Source of the DNA: Trichomonas tenax
Lineage: Eukaryota; Parabasalia; Trichomonadida; Trichomonadidae
Assembly: GCA_023091735.1 (NCBI GenBank)
Contig: JALKBU010000106.1
Span: 1 to 64,000 of the forward strand
Reading direction: 5' to 3'
Length of the DNA: 64,000 nt
The position numbers and the translations under genes were made by a program. How positions within the stretch are numbered: position 1 is the first letter of the stretch; every line of letters begins with the position of its first letter. This document shows positions 40,601-50,281 of this stretch, in pieces. The notes beneath the pieces are model-generated. The model had not been told where the DNA came from. It saw only the letters and a program-made list of their open reading frames with translations, and made no database searches.

Positions 40601-43274
40601 GTTTCGCAAATCTGAATAATTGGTTAGAATGACTTCTGTATTCGAGTAATCGACTTCTGTCAATTAAATTGACAATAATCGCTGGATCTTGGATATCGAG
40701 TATTTGGATGGCCATTTCTCTGATTCTACTGTCTTCGGCTCTGAGCATTAACATCTCAGCGGTTTCTAAACTGACTTTAATCTTAACTCCGCACTGAATA
40801 AGAACATCGCAGCATGTTGTCAAAGAAACCGAGTCGAAAAGATGCTCTGCAATATAACAGGCAGCAAAATAAACATCATCTGGTGTTATCTGACCGCTTT
40901 CAACACGCGCTTTGAGGGCACCTGTGAAGAGATGATGTGTTGGTTTGCTAACAAATTGAAGGTTGTTTCCGAGAATATCAAGAGGTACTTTTTGTAAGTT
41001 GGGAAAATCATGAATAAGCTCCGCAACACTATATAGGAGTGGATATTCAGAAATGTGCTTACTTATTATTTCTACGTTTTCTGGAATTGATAAACAAGTC
41101 AAAAAGTTCGCGTCGTATAATTTCTGGTGAATGATTTTATCTTTTGTCTTTTCAACCGATAATATTATTGATGTTGTCGATGATAATTGAAGTGATGTGA
41201 GCGGGCATCCAAATGGAATAACAAACTCGTTTAATGGATCTGCATTCCATAAGAGAAGCTCATCAATTGGGATTCCAGTGTGCTTTGAAACAGCTGCATA
41301 AATTCTGCGTGAAGAATGCATTGAAGTAAGCGAAAGATTTATTTCTTTCTCTGGTTCATTTTCGTTCTCTTTAACGATGAATTTTTGAACAAGACCGAAA
41401 TTAGTTTCCTCTAATCTGAAAAAATCTGCCTCGAATTTCGCAGCTTCGTAAATCATCCGCAAATGACTTGGCATAATGTTAGAGATGATCAATGAACACG
41501 CTGTTGTCATTATTTCAGGATTCTCAGTAATTCTGCTGAATAACTCAGTGATAACCCAACGAACGTGACGAATTGGAACATCAGAGCTGGTGATATTCAT
41601 CAAAAGGTCGATAGCACCATATTTGTCTTCAGATTTTGTGACGACGATATTAAATAATGAAGGAATTTCATTTGGACATGTTTGGAAGTTTAACGTCTTG
41701 AATTTTTCGAAGAATATTGGTGAAGGAATGCTCGGAGCTTCAGCAATCCATGCTTTGATGACAGGAAGAAGCTGAATAACCCATGATTTCGATCCTTCCT
41801 CGGAGAATTTTTCGAAGAAGAAACAAAAAACATCTGTCAAAACTTGTTCACACGGGAATCTCGTCATTGTACTCGTGAGATTCATGAGAACGTTTATGAG
41901 ATGTGGTGCTTCAGGAAGAGTTCGAATTGTTGCGAAAATAAAATCGTGAAATGTTTCAATTTTTGGTGACTTAAGATAGAATAAACTGAGTCCTTCGATA
42001 ATATCTGGTGAATCTGGCGTAATTTCAGAGATGTATGTTTTAATATTCGCGGTCATTTTGAATCCTTCTAATCCGATCTTGAAAAGCATTTCTTTGTTTT
42101 CGAGCATATAGCTGAGTAATTTTCTTGCTGATGGAGTGCGAATTCTTGTCATTAAACTTGAAAATAAGTCCGGATAATAATATTTGTTTGTAATTAAGAA
42201 AGTTGTGAACTTGTCAAGATGTGCATCCTGTAGATTCGGTATAATATTTATTATCATTGATGTAGGACACGAACCATTCGATTTTTCAATCGCTGATTCT
42301 AAATCTTCAACTGAAAAAGAGCATATTTCCGAAAATTTTGGTAAGAAATTATATATTTTGTCGAGAATTAATTGGTTTTGATTAATATTGATCGCATCAA
42401 CAAAAGTCTTTTTAATTATTTCGGCGTTTTCTGCAACTAATGACTGATTTTTAGGATCGGTGGCGATAGTAATAATTTCTGAGACGACTTCTTTACGAAT
42501 TGTATAACCTCCAACTTCCGACATTTTACATAACGTTTCGAGAATTTGTCCTGCGTAAAAACTATTTACTCTGAAATGCTTCGCCAAGAATGTGCACATT
42601 CCTGAAAAATCTGTTTGCTGCTGATATAACAAACATATTATTTCATCGATAATTGTTGGCAACATTAGCGAAATAACTTCATCTACCAGTGATGATTCGA
42701 TTCCTGAGTATATTGTGATAAATTCTGCGAATATGTCTGGATTTGTTGTTTTGTTTTTGATAATTTCAAACATTTTTGCGATAATACCAGCGGAAAATAG
42801 CTGATTGATGATGTCTTTTACGATTTGATTGCAGTGTGGTCTCTGTTCTGGTTGTAACAAGCAATCGAAATCAGGTCTAAACTGGAAGAATTTTTCTTTG
42901 ATTTCTTCGCTGACTTCACCGATCATTCTTAGCTTGAATTCTCTCATTTGCCTATCGAATATTTTGCCAATGACGTGAATAAGGTTTTTTCTTAAGTTGT
43001 ATGTCGATGTTAATTTCAAATACGCTTCCGTGAAGAGACCGATCTCCATATTTATCTTTTTCGAGGGCTTGTTGAGTTTTACAATATCAGTAAATACATC
43101 AGGAAGAGTATCTATAACGAATTCTTTTTGGCGCCTATTTAATTCTTCGAAAGGCGTGTTCATTAGTTCTAGAATCGCTTCAGTGAGCTCTCTAACAGTA
43201 TTGGGAATATCTTGGACGCGGTCAAGCTTTTCCAAAATGTCTTGTTCATCTGGAAAGCGATCCTTTTTAAACAT
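37644..43274 (-). CDS. Giant ubiquitin-specific protease (USP family)
   Basis: A 1,876-residue protein in one frame. Residues ~1-1,000 and ~1,400-1,876 are helical-repeat (HEAT/ARM-like). The central USP domain (~1,005-1,330) has the Cys box GLLNFSTTCYINAVLQ (catalytic Cys1015, + strand 40230-40232), DAHEFFDLVINRL, and the His box GVVVHEGEAERGHYTAIV (His1241, + strand 39552-39554) followed by WYFCNDQDIVNFD. The classical GNTCYMNS reads STTCYINA. Layout and size resemble USP9X/USP34-type deubiquitinases, which remove ubiquitin from trafficking and signalling substrates. An Inr-like TCATAA on the minus strand (43299-43304) gives a 28-nt leader. It is intact despite its length, in contrast to the broken gene just beside it. 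Confidence 0.92.
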   Translation of the reverse strand: MFKKDRFPDEQDILEKLDRVQDIPNTVRELTEAILELMNTPFEELNRRQKEFVIDTLPDVFTDIVKLNKPSKKINMEIGLFTEAYLKLTSTYNLRKNLIHVIGKIFDRQMREFKLRMIGEVSEEIKEKFFQFRPDFDCLLQPEQRPHCNQIVKDIINQLFSAGIIAKMFEIIKNKTTNPDIFAEFITIYSGIESSLVDEVISLMLPTIIDEIICLLYQQQTDFSGMCTFLAKHFRVNSFYAGQILETLCKMSEVGGYTIRKEVVSEIITIATDPKNQSLVAENAEIIKKTFVDAININQNQLILDKIYNFLPKFSEICSFSVEDLESAIEKSNGSCPTSMIINIIPNLQDAHLDKFTTFLITNKYYYPDLFSSLMTRIRTPSARKLLSYMLENKEMLFKIGLEGFKMTANIKTYISEITPDSPDIIEGLSLFYLKSPKIETFHDFIFATIRTLPEAPHLINVLMNLTSTMTRFPCEQVLTDVFCFFFEKFSEEGSKSWVIQLLPVIKAWIAEAPSIPSPIFFEKFKTLNFQTCPNEIPSLFNIVVTKSEDKYGAIDLLMNITSSDVPIRHVRWVITELFSRITENPEIMTTACSLIISNIMPSHLRMIYEAAKFEADFFRLEETNFGLVQKFIVKENENEPEKEINLSLTSMHSSRRIYAAVSKHTGIPIDELLLWNADPLNEFVIPFGCPLTSLQLSSTTSIILSVEKTKDKIIHQKLYDANFLTCLSIPENVEIISKHISEYPLLYSVAELIHDFPNLQKVPLDILGNNLQFVSKPTHHLFTGALKARVESGQITPDDVYFAACYIAEHLFDSVSLTTCCDVLIQCGVKIKVSLETAEMLMLRAEDSRIREMAIQILDIQDPAIIVNLIDRSRLLEYRSHSNQLFRFAKQFNIPSTVYESFYSDLKQFEMNLVWDIDETFIGLLDLIEPKKETIQLTINRLFTQPTCASFMNPFLQTHESRTAAYKFLRNENALPFIAAFVQKLKQTPTSLQPFSDDFTPRGRLGLLNFSTTCYINAVLQNMVAMPNIMAPLLSMPSSGLTPFVMELRNLLTLIRYGRGTPLKITNFTETVPEFFEPNMQQDAHEFFDLVINRLTKEIPNPEVINEQLCGKIRNDILNSKTGEVITTSVESFYYITLAIKGLKNINEAFQKYFEDSEISSGYRIESGEIVPACRRNRVESWPNYMVLQLERWDYTYANLERSKLTQELQFPVELTPPESTEKYQLSGVVVHEGEAERGHYTAIVRSESGNDWYFCNDQDIVNFDPANLGPWCFGASEPKLGETVWTGYLLFYKKIGLEEVLKPQINPDLEVFVDEYNDTYWPAQCLYSHQFISYVEDLILQKEQTDMTLDIIFRTFFRVALVNEKYLAKWSDMLSKYILNDYNRCKVFFQYIKNLLGNQFPNVLSISDNVAEYLEETVKNAISMLNDTTEHIKTLLQGLDYGTHKRAMVFALDIIAFCCDNLNVEWSQEEVALMSMSLLLTMDMQKEVQRSTGNVYFTAFDKLARVLCDAVKSPSSAEVIANFLDVNMLNRIVDSLKMSSNFMALLVMVANTRPDLLEHLIDAHPRVQTIVNSAIPNPIGGTNEIAMTSDVTFYFNHSNDTIFHHDIHVRNRTLETLKMLVGQPEPHILHFISRRPYDRTIPIPKVTAESSFAHHILDQCNAFLEVIEHDAHRGCEFIILLQSVVSLAPMSTRDVFGKLIGPIIADKSGDLLEQFMPIIHHLVAFDPGILETLNAEQREVFRNMAQPTILDVELVLMAPQVFAGSWLLGECVEFVMTMLSETEASISLINLLAEMKCEVRCPSEAHALWALKPAIKMAEIGCCDRDQLVKFMASALKFAKPVGLCLHMPIVIEALQKIKDINPEIADNYVKNLL

Positions 43275-46200
43275 TTATTTTTTATTATTTTTTTCGGTTT
43301 ATGAGATATATGCTACACTTGTTATTATATCACCACAGCATAGCGGGACCTCGCTGCCGTAAGATAAAAACAATAATCTAAATTGTTATCTATATAAAGG
43401 TGTTCTCACTCTTTTGTCTCATCAGCTTGACTTGAGATTTTAAATATAGATATATATGATATAGTTGAATAATGTGACAGAGTATCATCGAACCAGTAAC
43501 ATCGCTCACTATCACACATTCGAAATATCTTGAAATTTATGATAAATGTTTTATTTTTCTTTTTTTCGACATGTTAACTATAAATTAGATATAAAATCAT
43601 ATATAGAGCACAACCACAAACAAAACAACTCTAAATTGTTTTTGTGACATTCCTATATTAATTTTTGACACACATTGAGGTATACGTTATATGCTAGTTG
43701 ACCCTGATGAGTTTCATATCTAGAAGGGATCCATTATATGGAACTGCCCTTTCATAACAAAAATGATCAAAATTACATCAACCACGAGATAACAACGCCA
43801 TCTCACCTTTCAAGTCAAGTTATTCTATTTAAACATTCATTGTATCATTCATCATCAACTGCATATCGTTGCTATTATATTTTTATCATTCAAAAATTGC
43901 AAATTATGCAAAATGTTATATGTATCTCGAAAATTTAAGTTATGTTCGACACCATAGTTACACCAATAAATCCAATTGGGCTCATCATGTTACATTTCTC
44001 TCCCTTAGTTGATCTGATGAGCCATTTTTTTATAAAAACAGATGAAATAAAACATTGATTGAAACATTGTATACCCTATATGTACATATTTTCCTAATGA
44101 AAGTCGATAACTCCAAAAATAAATTATTTTGAAATTATCTTGATGAAGTTTTTATTATCAGCTACTATAACCATACACAATAGTTACACTTGTTGTACTT
44201 TGTTTAAATGTATCTGCTTCATTGAGGCTCAACGCACTTTTCTTCTCCAGAGCCCATTTTTTGGAAAAATTATTAGTGAGAACACCTTTTCTATAAAATA
44301 TATATAGAAAATATTTGACTTTTTTTGGAATTTTCCATTAAATCATATATATTATTTCCATATTTTTAATAAAAACGTAGTTTTAATCTAGTAAATTTTG
44401 AGATACTGGAATCTAGAATTATTTTTCAATTATAGTAACACGTTAGATATCCATTATGTGTGCTGAATCCGAATATCGCAATTATTTTTTCCTGAAGCGT
44501 GTCTCACTAATGTCTCTCGACAAAATAATTTATGAAAAAATTCTTTCCTCTCAATTTTTCAAAAAGTTATCAAAATCAATTGTGCGGTCTAATTTTTTCA
44601 TAACCTATGGACTTTTTAAACTTCAATAAGTTCTAGGTAAGCGGCTGAGCCGTTTTTAGCTTCGCTCAATTCTCAAAACGGCGCAAAAAAAGAAAAGGAA
44701 AAAGTGTAATTGTTTCTTTACTTACGCTCCTTTTGAGAATAAGGTTCCCCATTTCTTTCATTTTCCTTATAGGTTACTTGAACTTTCAAAAATCAGCAAA
44801 ATTCAACTTTAGATATTTCGTATCTATCATCCATTTTGATATCTGTGTTTGATTTCGGAGCTCAGTCGCTGCAATTTTATATCTTTTAAATATATTTACA
44901 CCTTCACCTCATTTATTTCTTTAAATTACTTTAGAGACTCATCAGGCATGATATATATTCGCATATGTCATTACATAGTACTTCACATTTACAATACACA
45001 TGTAGATCTTGCCGATAACCTTATTTATATATCGAATTCACAATTTTCGACTTTACTTAGCTCTCCTCTCCTAGCTTAGTTTTGCATTACATGCCATACA
45101 TCATACTACTCTAACCATTCATTAAAACTCATTAAATTTTGAGACTGATATCTCATGGTATTAGATTTTCGCGGCAAAGTTCGGCATTATATACACATAC
45201 ATGAGCATACTGATATATCGAACTCTCACTCCAAATTATTTTTTTTGGTTTACATAACAATTTGACATGACAAATTTTTACATGACATATCATAACGTTT
45301 ATTTGTTAAAAAGCACACAACATCAAAAAGAAGTGTTTTAACTCTCAAATTTGGTTTTTAGTGACCAAAATTGGCAAAATTAGCATTACCATTATGTAAA
45401 TGTTATAATAAACCATATTTTAAAAAGCGGATAAGGTTAAAAGTCACGTTTTTTCACAATTTATTTGACATTGTTTACATTAATAAAATAGTATATATGC
45501 TGCTGATTATTTTTCCATCGTTTTTATTTTTGAATACTTTATTTCTATTAATCAATAATTTCAACAATTTCATTGGGAGGCTATGAGTATAAGTTGGTGT
45601 ATCACATTAAAAACATGTAATATGTGCATACATCTATGTATATTGTCGTCTCCGCAATGATTTCATATATTTATAAATTAAGATACTGAACAATTATTCA
45701 ATTAGGAGCTTGTATTGTTTGTAATATGTTACTATGTTGTTGGAATGTGATATATTTATAATAAATATTGCTATTTACTCAATAATAAGCTGATATCAAA
45801 TTGATAATGAAAAATATGAAACGATATTATATATGTTTAACATTACAACTATGTATGGCATCACATAAGAGTTATATTTGCTCATACATGTTTGATCTGG
45901 TTCTGACCCCCAGAGTTGATACACTCATCAAAATGCATGTCAAATCTTGACGAAAATCATTTCAAAACCGATAAATATATTTTCAAAAAGCAGCCTATGA
46001 AGAGGTTAAAGTATAAGATCACAGAAACGATCAGAAAAAGAAGAATTTCCTGTATGAAAACAGAGAGGGGCCTCATATTTTATGGGGATACTCTATAGAC
46101 TATAGGGATGCTATGTTTTAGAGGATTCGTCGAAATACGAATCTTGGTGTTCGAAAGATTTTGTGAATCTAAGTGATGGTTTTTCCCCAATGGAGGCCTC

Positions 46201-46861
46201 GAGCACCAGAGCTCCACAGTTAGAATTCTAAAAGATGTGTGTTGTGGCGTTATGTTCCCATATGTTTGTTTGGCTTAAATATTGAGAATCTTGGATTTTT
46301 ATTAGACTTTGATATTTTCCAAGAAATAATTTTTTGTCTTTTAGTTAAAATAGCATACGGTATTTGTCTGCAATGTGTATAAAGCAGAGGCATCACAGCC
46401 TTTAATCTATTTCCATCCTGAGATCATCTTTTAAACGATTCCAATAGATTTCCATAGCTTCTATTATCAAACAAATATTCTGTAGATTTGCTATCGATAA
46501 AACCTGAAATTGAGCCACAAATTCTAAATATATTTTGCTCCAATTTTATTTATGAGGAATTGATGAGAAATAACTTGGATTATGCATATAACGACTGAAT
46601 CATTATGATTTACCTTAAAAAAAACGATACTATGCACTACCTTCTGAAAACAGTTTACAAATGAATTCAAAATTGTAATTAATTAAAAATTGTTGAATAA
46701 TTTGATCATATTATGGATAAATACGTTGCGTAAAAAATTGAATCATAGTTTGGGCGAAACAAAATTTTATGTTTTTTTTGAAGATAACTATGAATGGGAA
46801 ATCTAAATATTGCGTTTTGAGAAAATTGAGAAGTTAATCATAAAATATTTTATTTTTATTT
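43275..46861. other. 3.6-kb gene-poor AT-rich region
   Basis: I found no convincing gene. Points seen: a small GC-richer hairpin near 43340-43360 (AGCGGGACCTCGCT), an imperfect foldback at about 44625-44785, TTTGACATGACAAA-type boxes near 45250-45295, and a slightly GC-richer stretch at 45900-46260 that may be a decayed gene. Short frames here start at TTG and look like chance. Confidence 0.5.
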
Positions 46862-46867
46862 TCATAA
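46862..46867 (+). promoter_or_regulatory. Inr-like start site for coiled-coil ORF
   Basis: TCATAA with the A 10 nt before the ATG at 46874, matching TCA+1Y(T/A). Confidence 0.5.
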
Positions 46868-46873
46868 ATTTTT

Positions 46874-47188
46874 ATGATTTCAGACAAAGAAACAGTGAAA
46901 AAATCAACAAAAACCGTTGAGGAAACCATTTCCAGGATCCAAAGCGAATTGAATCAACTCGCGAAGCAGTTCACAGAAGAAGATATCCAAATTGATCAAA
47001 TTTCAATTTGCGCGGATAACCTAAACACGATATTGGACGAAGCTCTTCACGAGGCCGACAACAATGATGACAAAGAAAAACTCTATACACTCAAATCTGA
47101 GATAAATACAAATGTTCAATCTTTTCTCTCCGCTTATGAGCAAATTCTCGGCGAAGGAAACGAAGAAATCATAGAATATGAGGAATAA
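46874..47188 (+). CDS. Small acidic coiled-coil protein, possibly truncated
   Basis: A 104-residue acidic, helical protein with heptad-like spacing (TVEETISRIQSELNQLAKQF, ICADNLNTILDEALHEAD). There is no signal peptide or membrane segment, and I do not recognise a family. The ATG is supported by an Inr-like box 10 nt upstream. After the TAA (47186-47188) the same frame stays open for 31 codons with the same acidic character. A further ~85-codon stretch in frame 1 (from 47281) reads well apart from TAA at 47290, 47329 and 47434. The ORF may therefore be the surviving N-terminus of a longer, decayed gene. Confidence 0.5.
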   Translation: MISDKETVKKSTKTVEETISRIQSELNQLAKQFTEEDIQIDQISICADNLNTILDEALHEADNNDDKEKLYTLKSEINTNVQSFLSAYEQILGEGNEEIIEYEE

Positions 47189-47544
47189 TATTCAGAAATA
47201 ACTGATGGAAACGAAGAGCCAATTATTAGTCGTATTGAAATTGAAGACAGGATTAATGTACTCGTCAGATCATGCCAAAAGTGACCGAATAAACAGATAA
47301 TCCATTACCATATAAGCAACGCGTTGGTTAAGTCAACGATCGTGTTTTCATTCATTTTATTCAAAATGCTAATGTCAATTATCACATTAATCGCGAGATA
47401 ATTTGGGACAACAGAGACCAATCGCTCGGATATTAAAATAGATTTTATTATCACAGTGAGCGATATCACTTAATCGTATCTTCATCAATCAGTGATTCAA
47501 GGGAAACGCAGTGGATAATAACAAAGAGTCCGACCCACAGATGA
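47189..47544 (+). pseudogene. Decayed 3' coding remnant downstream of coiled-coil ORF
   Basis: Frame 2 is open from 47189 to TGA at about 47282-47284 (YSEITDGNEEPIISRIEIED). Frame 1 from 47281 then reads in protein-like fashion (VNDRVFIHFIQNANVNYHIN, IIWDNRDQSLGY, NRFYYHSERYHLIV) but is crossed by three TAA codons (47290, 47329, 47434) before TGA at 47542. I do not recognise the family. Confidence 0.35.
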
Positions 47545-48598
47545 CGTATATGAAAGCTTTTCATCATTTTCCTGTAATTTGACTGGTCATAATTTTGCTT
47601 ACAATTACTTTCGGGTCATATGTGAAAGAAACTTAATGAGTGTGTCATAAATCATATTTATAGCTTGCATGCAAACTTCCGTGACTAAATATTCATTTTT
47701 ATTATATTGAAAAATTTCAATATATATCGTAGAGTGATAAATAAGTCATAAACATATAACCAAAAATAATGTCTATTTGTTCGTCAAATCATTTTGGCTG
47801 TTGTCTAATATCTGATATCGAAACAAATTTTATCGTTTCTTTGTGGGACGTGGAAACACGAACATTTGTTAAACGAAACTCTAAAATGAACACACCATAT
47901 CGGGTTTTGCGATTAAAGCCAAAATGTTATCTGAAAATGTTTTTTAACCGTTATAAATCATTTTGTTGACTTAATATAAGATTGCTGAGATTGTGGGAAT
48001 CATCTTTTCAAAGTATAACCTGCTTAAAAATGGAAATATAACTTTTGAAATTTTTCAATAATGGAAACAATACATAGACAACTTCCGTTATTTCATAAAA
48101 TCCCATGAGCTATATATTGGATAATATTTGATATATCATAATGGTCTATTTAGCAAGCTGTAAGATTCTAAGGAAGATTTTAGTTATATTAGCACTGAAA
48201 TATTTGATATTATTATAAATATAATATAATAATATAATCAATCTGATAATATGATTCTTCAATTATCAGCATGCAGCTTTAATATGAATAGCATATATCA
48301 AGTCTATGATAATGACCTATTAAAATCAAAATATATTAATCGAATTTTTAATCTTGAGTAATTTTTGAATTAATCATATTAAAGAACAATAAATTAGATA
48401 TTGTTATTGAATTATAATCTGTGTACAAAGTAATAATACATAAATCATCAAAATGATGAAATTCTGAGCTATTACAACAAAAAGACTTGAATTTGAGTAA
48501 ATTTTTGTCACAAATCAACAATACACTATATTTGACTATATAAGTTTTCATAAGATCAAAATGACTTTTAAGGTTCTCCTTTGAAATTACTCTGATCG
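47545..48598. other. AT-rich intergenic DNA
   Basis: About 1.05 kb. Two short frames (47769-47969 plus, 48348-48602 minus) lack family features and have very AT-rich, chance-like composition. I annotate nothing here. Confidence 0.5.
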
Positions 48599-48604
48599 TC
48601 ACTT
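48599..48604 (+). promoter_or_regulatory. Inr-like start site for beta-helix surface gene
   Basis: TCACTT with the A 14 nt before the ATG at 48615, consistent with that ATG being the ancestral start even though the frame is now broken. Confidence 0.5.
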
Positions 48605-48614
48605 TTTACTCAAA

Positions 48615-50199
48615 ATGGATGTTTTTGAATCGAAAAACTTTCGTGAAACAGTAGTTGCAGAAACAGGTGTCTATGTTAGTAACTGCTTTTTTGGCCATCA
48701 CAAGAGTTGCATCAGATGGCGGCATAATTTCAGTATTGGCAAAATCATCAATTAATAGTTTGCCAATTACAATTTATAAGACTAGCTTCCAGGAAATTAA
48801 AACATATGACACTCCAACCGCACATGCTTTTCATGGTAGTTGCATTGATGGAGTTATAAATCAGTTTAATATCACAAATTGCTTATTCCAAACTATATAT
48901 TCAACTTCTTCTTGCTTGTACAACATAGCGAACCGACCTTCGGTTCTTTTAATCTATCTAGCGCTCAAAATTTTGCGGGTGAATATTTATCACTCAAATT
49001 CATGTTCAAGTTTATGATAGTAACTTCACTTCAAATTCCATTAACGCTGTTGGTTACGAAGAACTGAGCAGCGCCAATTATACAAGGACCCAATTTCAAT
49101 TTAGTTGTAATATAATGGGCCTTAATAAGGTTGAATCGTGCCTTTTCTCGGATTGTTATATTAGCCATTTCTATGCCGACGAAATTTATAACAGTTATTT
49201 CGAAAATTGCCAAATAATGAAGGTAGATTCCTTTAATTTAATTGTTCAAAATTCATACTCTAACTATAACACAACATCAATACCAAATGTATCATATACT
49301 ACAAATTATAAGCTTTATGATTTTCGCATTCCTGAAGATTATCTCCCTCTACCCAAAGATTCATATAAAATATCAGGGGAGCATGTTCAATATCCAATTG
49401 AATTACTTCAATTATATGGAGATATTCGTATTAAAGATTGCACATTTTCTTTTATCGCTACTCAAAGAAAAGAAAGCTCTGCAATTCAAGTTTCTGATCT
49501 TATTTATTTGATCTCAAACGTTGCCACTTTTATAATGTAATCACCATTTCTGTTGCATGCGCCATTTCTATTATATGTGCACAAGAGAATGAAGCAAAGT
49601 CTATTGTAGAAAACATCTGCTTTGAAAATTGCTTATCAATAGCTCATTTAAATAGATTTATGATACGTGTGTCTGAATTCAATGCATCAGAGGTATCCAG
49701 TATTATTGAACATAATGGTCGCTTATTATCTAATATTAATGCGTATAGTATGGACCAACTTGTTTCAACAGCAATCAATTTCACTAAGATTGTTACAACA
49801 TTTTCTGTTATAGAGGTTCAGCAAAACATACTATTTTACCGAGATTCGATTGCTTTCAAATATTATAATATTATAATTTCAGTAGAATGTTTCGGAAGTA
49901 CACCGATCATGGAATCCAGTAATTTTATCAATGTAGATGCCAAAGATCTTGCATTGAGAAATATACGCGCCATAGTTTTTCGAGAGTGCACATTTATTAA
50001 GTGTAGTAATTTCTCTATTGTAAATTTATCATACAAAGTTTTTATTGATTACTCGACATCAGATATTATAAAGATCCAATCTGTTCATTTGTGCAACCCT
50101 CCGAAAAAGGCCTTAAAATCATCACAAATTCTTTTAATTGCATTTAGATGTGTTGCTTTTCTATCTATAATAATTGTTGTTGTATGTCTGAAAGGATAG
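48615..50199 (+). pseudogene. Frameshifted beta-helix-type surface membrane protein
   Basis: Successive frames 0, 1, 0, 2 and 1 join into a ~525-codon protein. It has repeated short strand-Cys motifs (GVYVSNCFF, QFNITNCLFQ, SCLFSDCYI, NSYFENCQI, IRIKDCTFSF, IVFRECTFIKCSNFS), many Asn glycosylation sites, and a C-terminal membrane helix (ILLIAFRCVAFLSIIIVVV) ending KG. That is the right-handed beta-helix surface-protein pattern of trichomonads. The four slips lie near 48700, 48935, 49002 and 49510. The last segment, from about 49505 to the TAG-terminated end at 50199, is uninterrupted. A shorter, truncated relative is at 454-1149. No obvious signal peptide remains at the N-terminus. Confidence 0.65.
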
Positions 50200-50281
50200 A
50201 GCTGGAAAAAGGTACATAGCAAATATTTGTCGAGACTTAATCTTGAACGTTCTATTGATGCTGATTTTGGATAAAAATAAT

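Noticed and set aside
38000..43300. Many plus-strand and minus-strand ORFs overlapping the large USP gene
   Set aside because: All are shadows of the single 1,876-codon frame, which carries the recognisable catalytic domain.
44849..46098. Short frames at 44849-45079, 45371-45586 and 45916-46098
   Set aside because: They lack ATG starts or protein-like composition. The last one lies in a GC-richer stretch that may be a decayed gene, but no family is recognisable.
47769..47969. 66-codon ATG ORF
   Set aside because: It is short, isolated and has no promoter box or homologous motif visible. It may be a fragment, but I cannot support it.
48348..48602. 84-codon minus-strand ORF upstream of the beta-helix gene
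   Set aside because: AT-rich chance-like composition and overlap with the promoter and Inr of the plus-strand gene.
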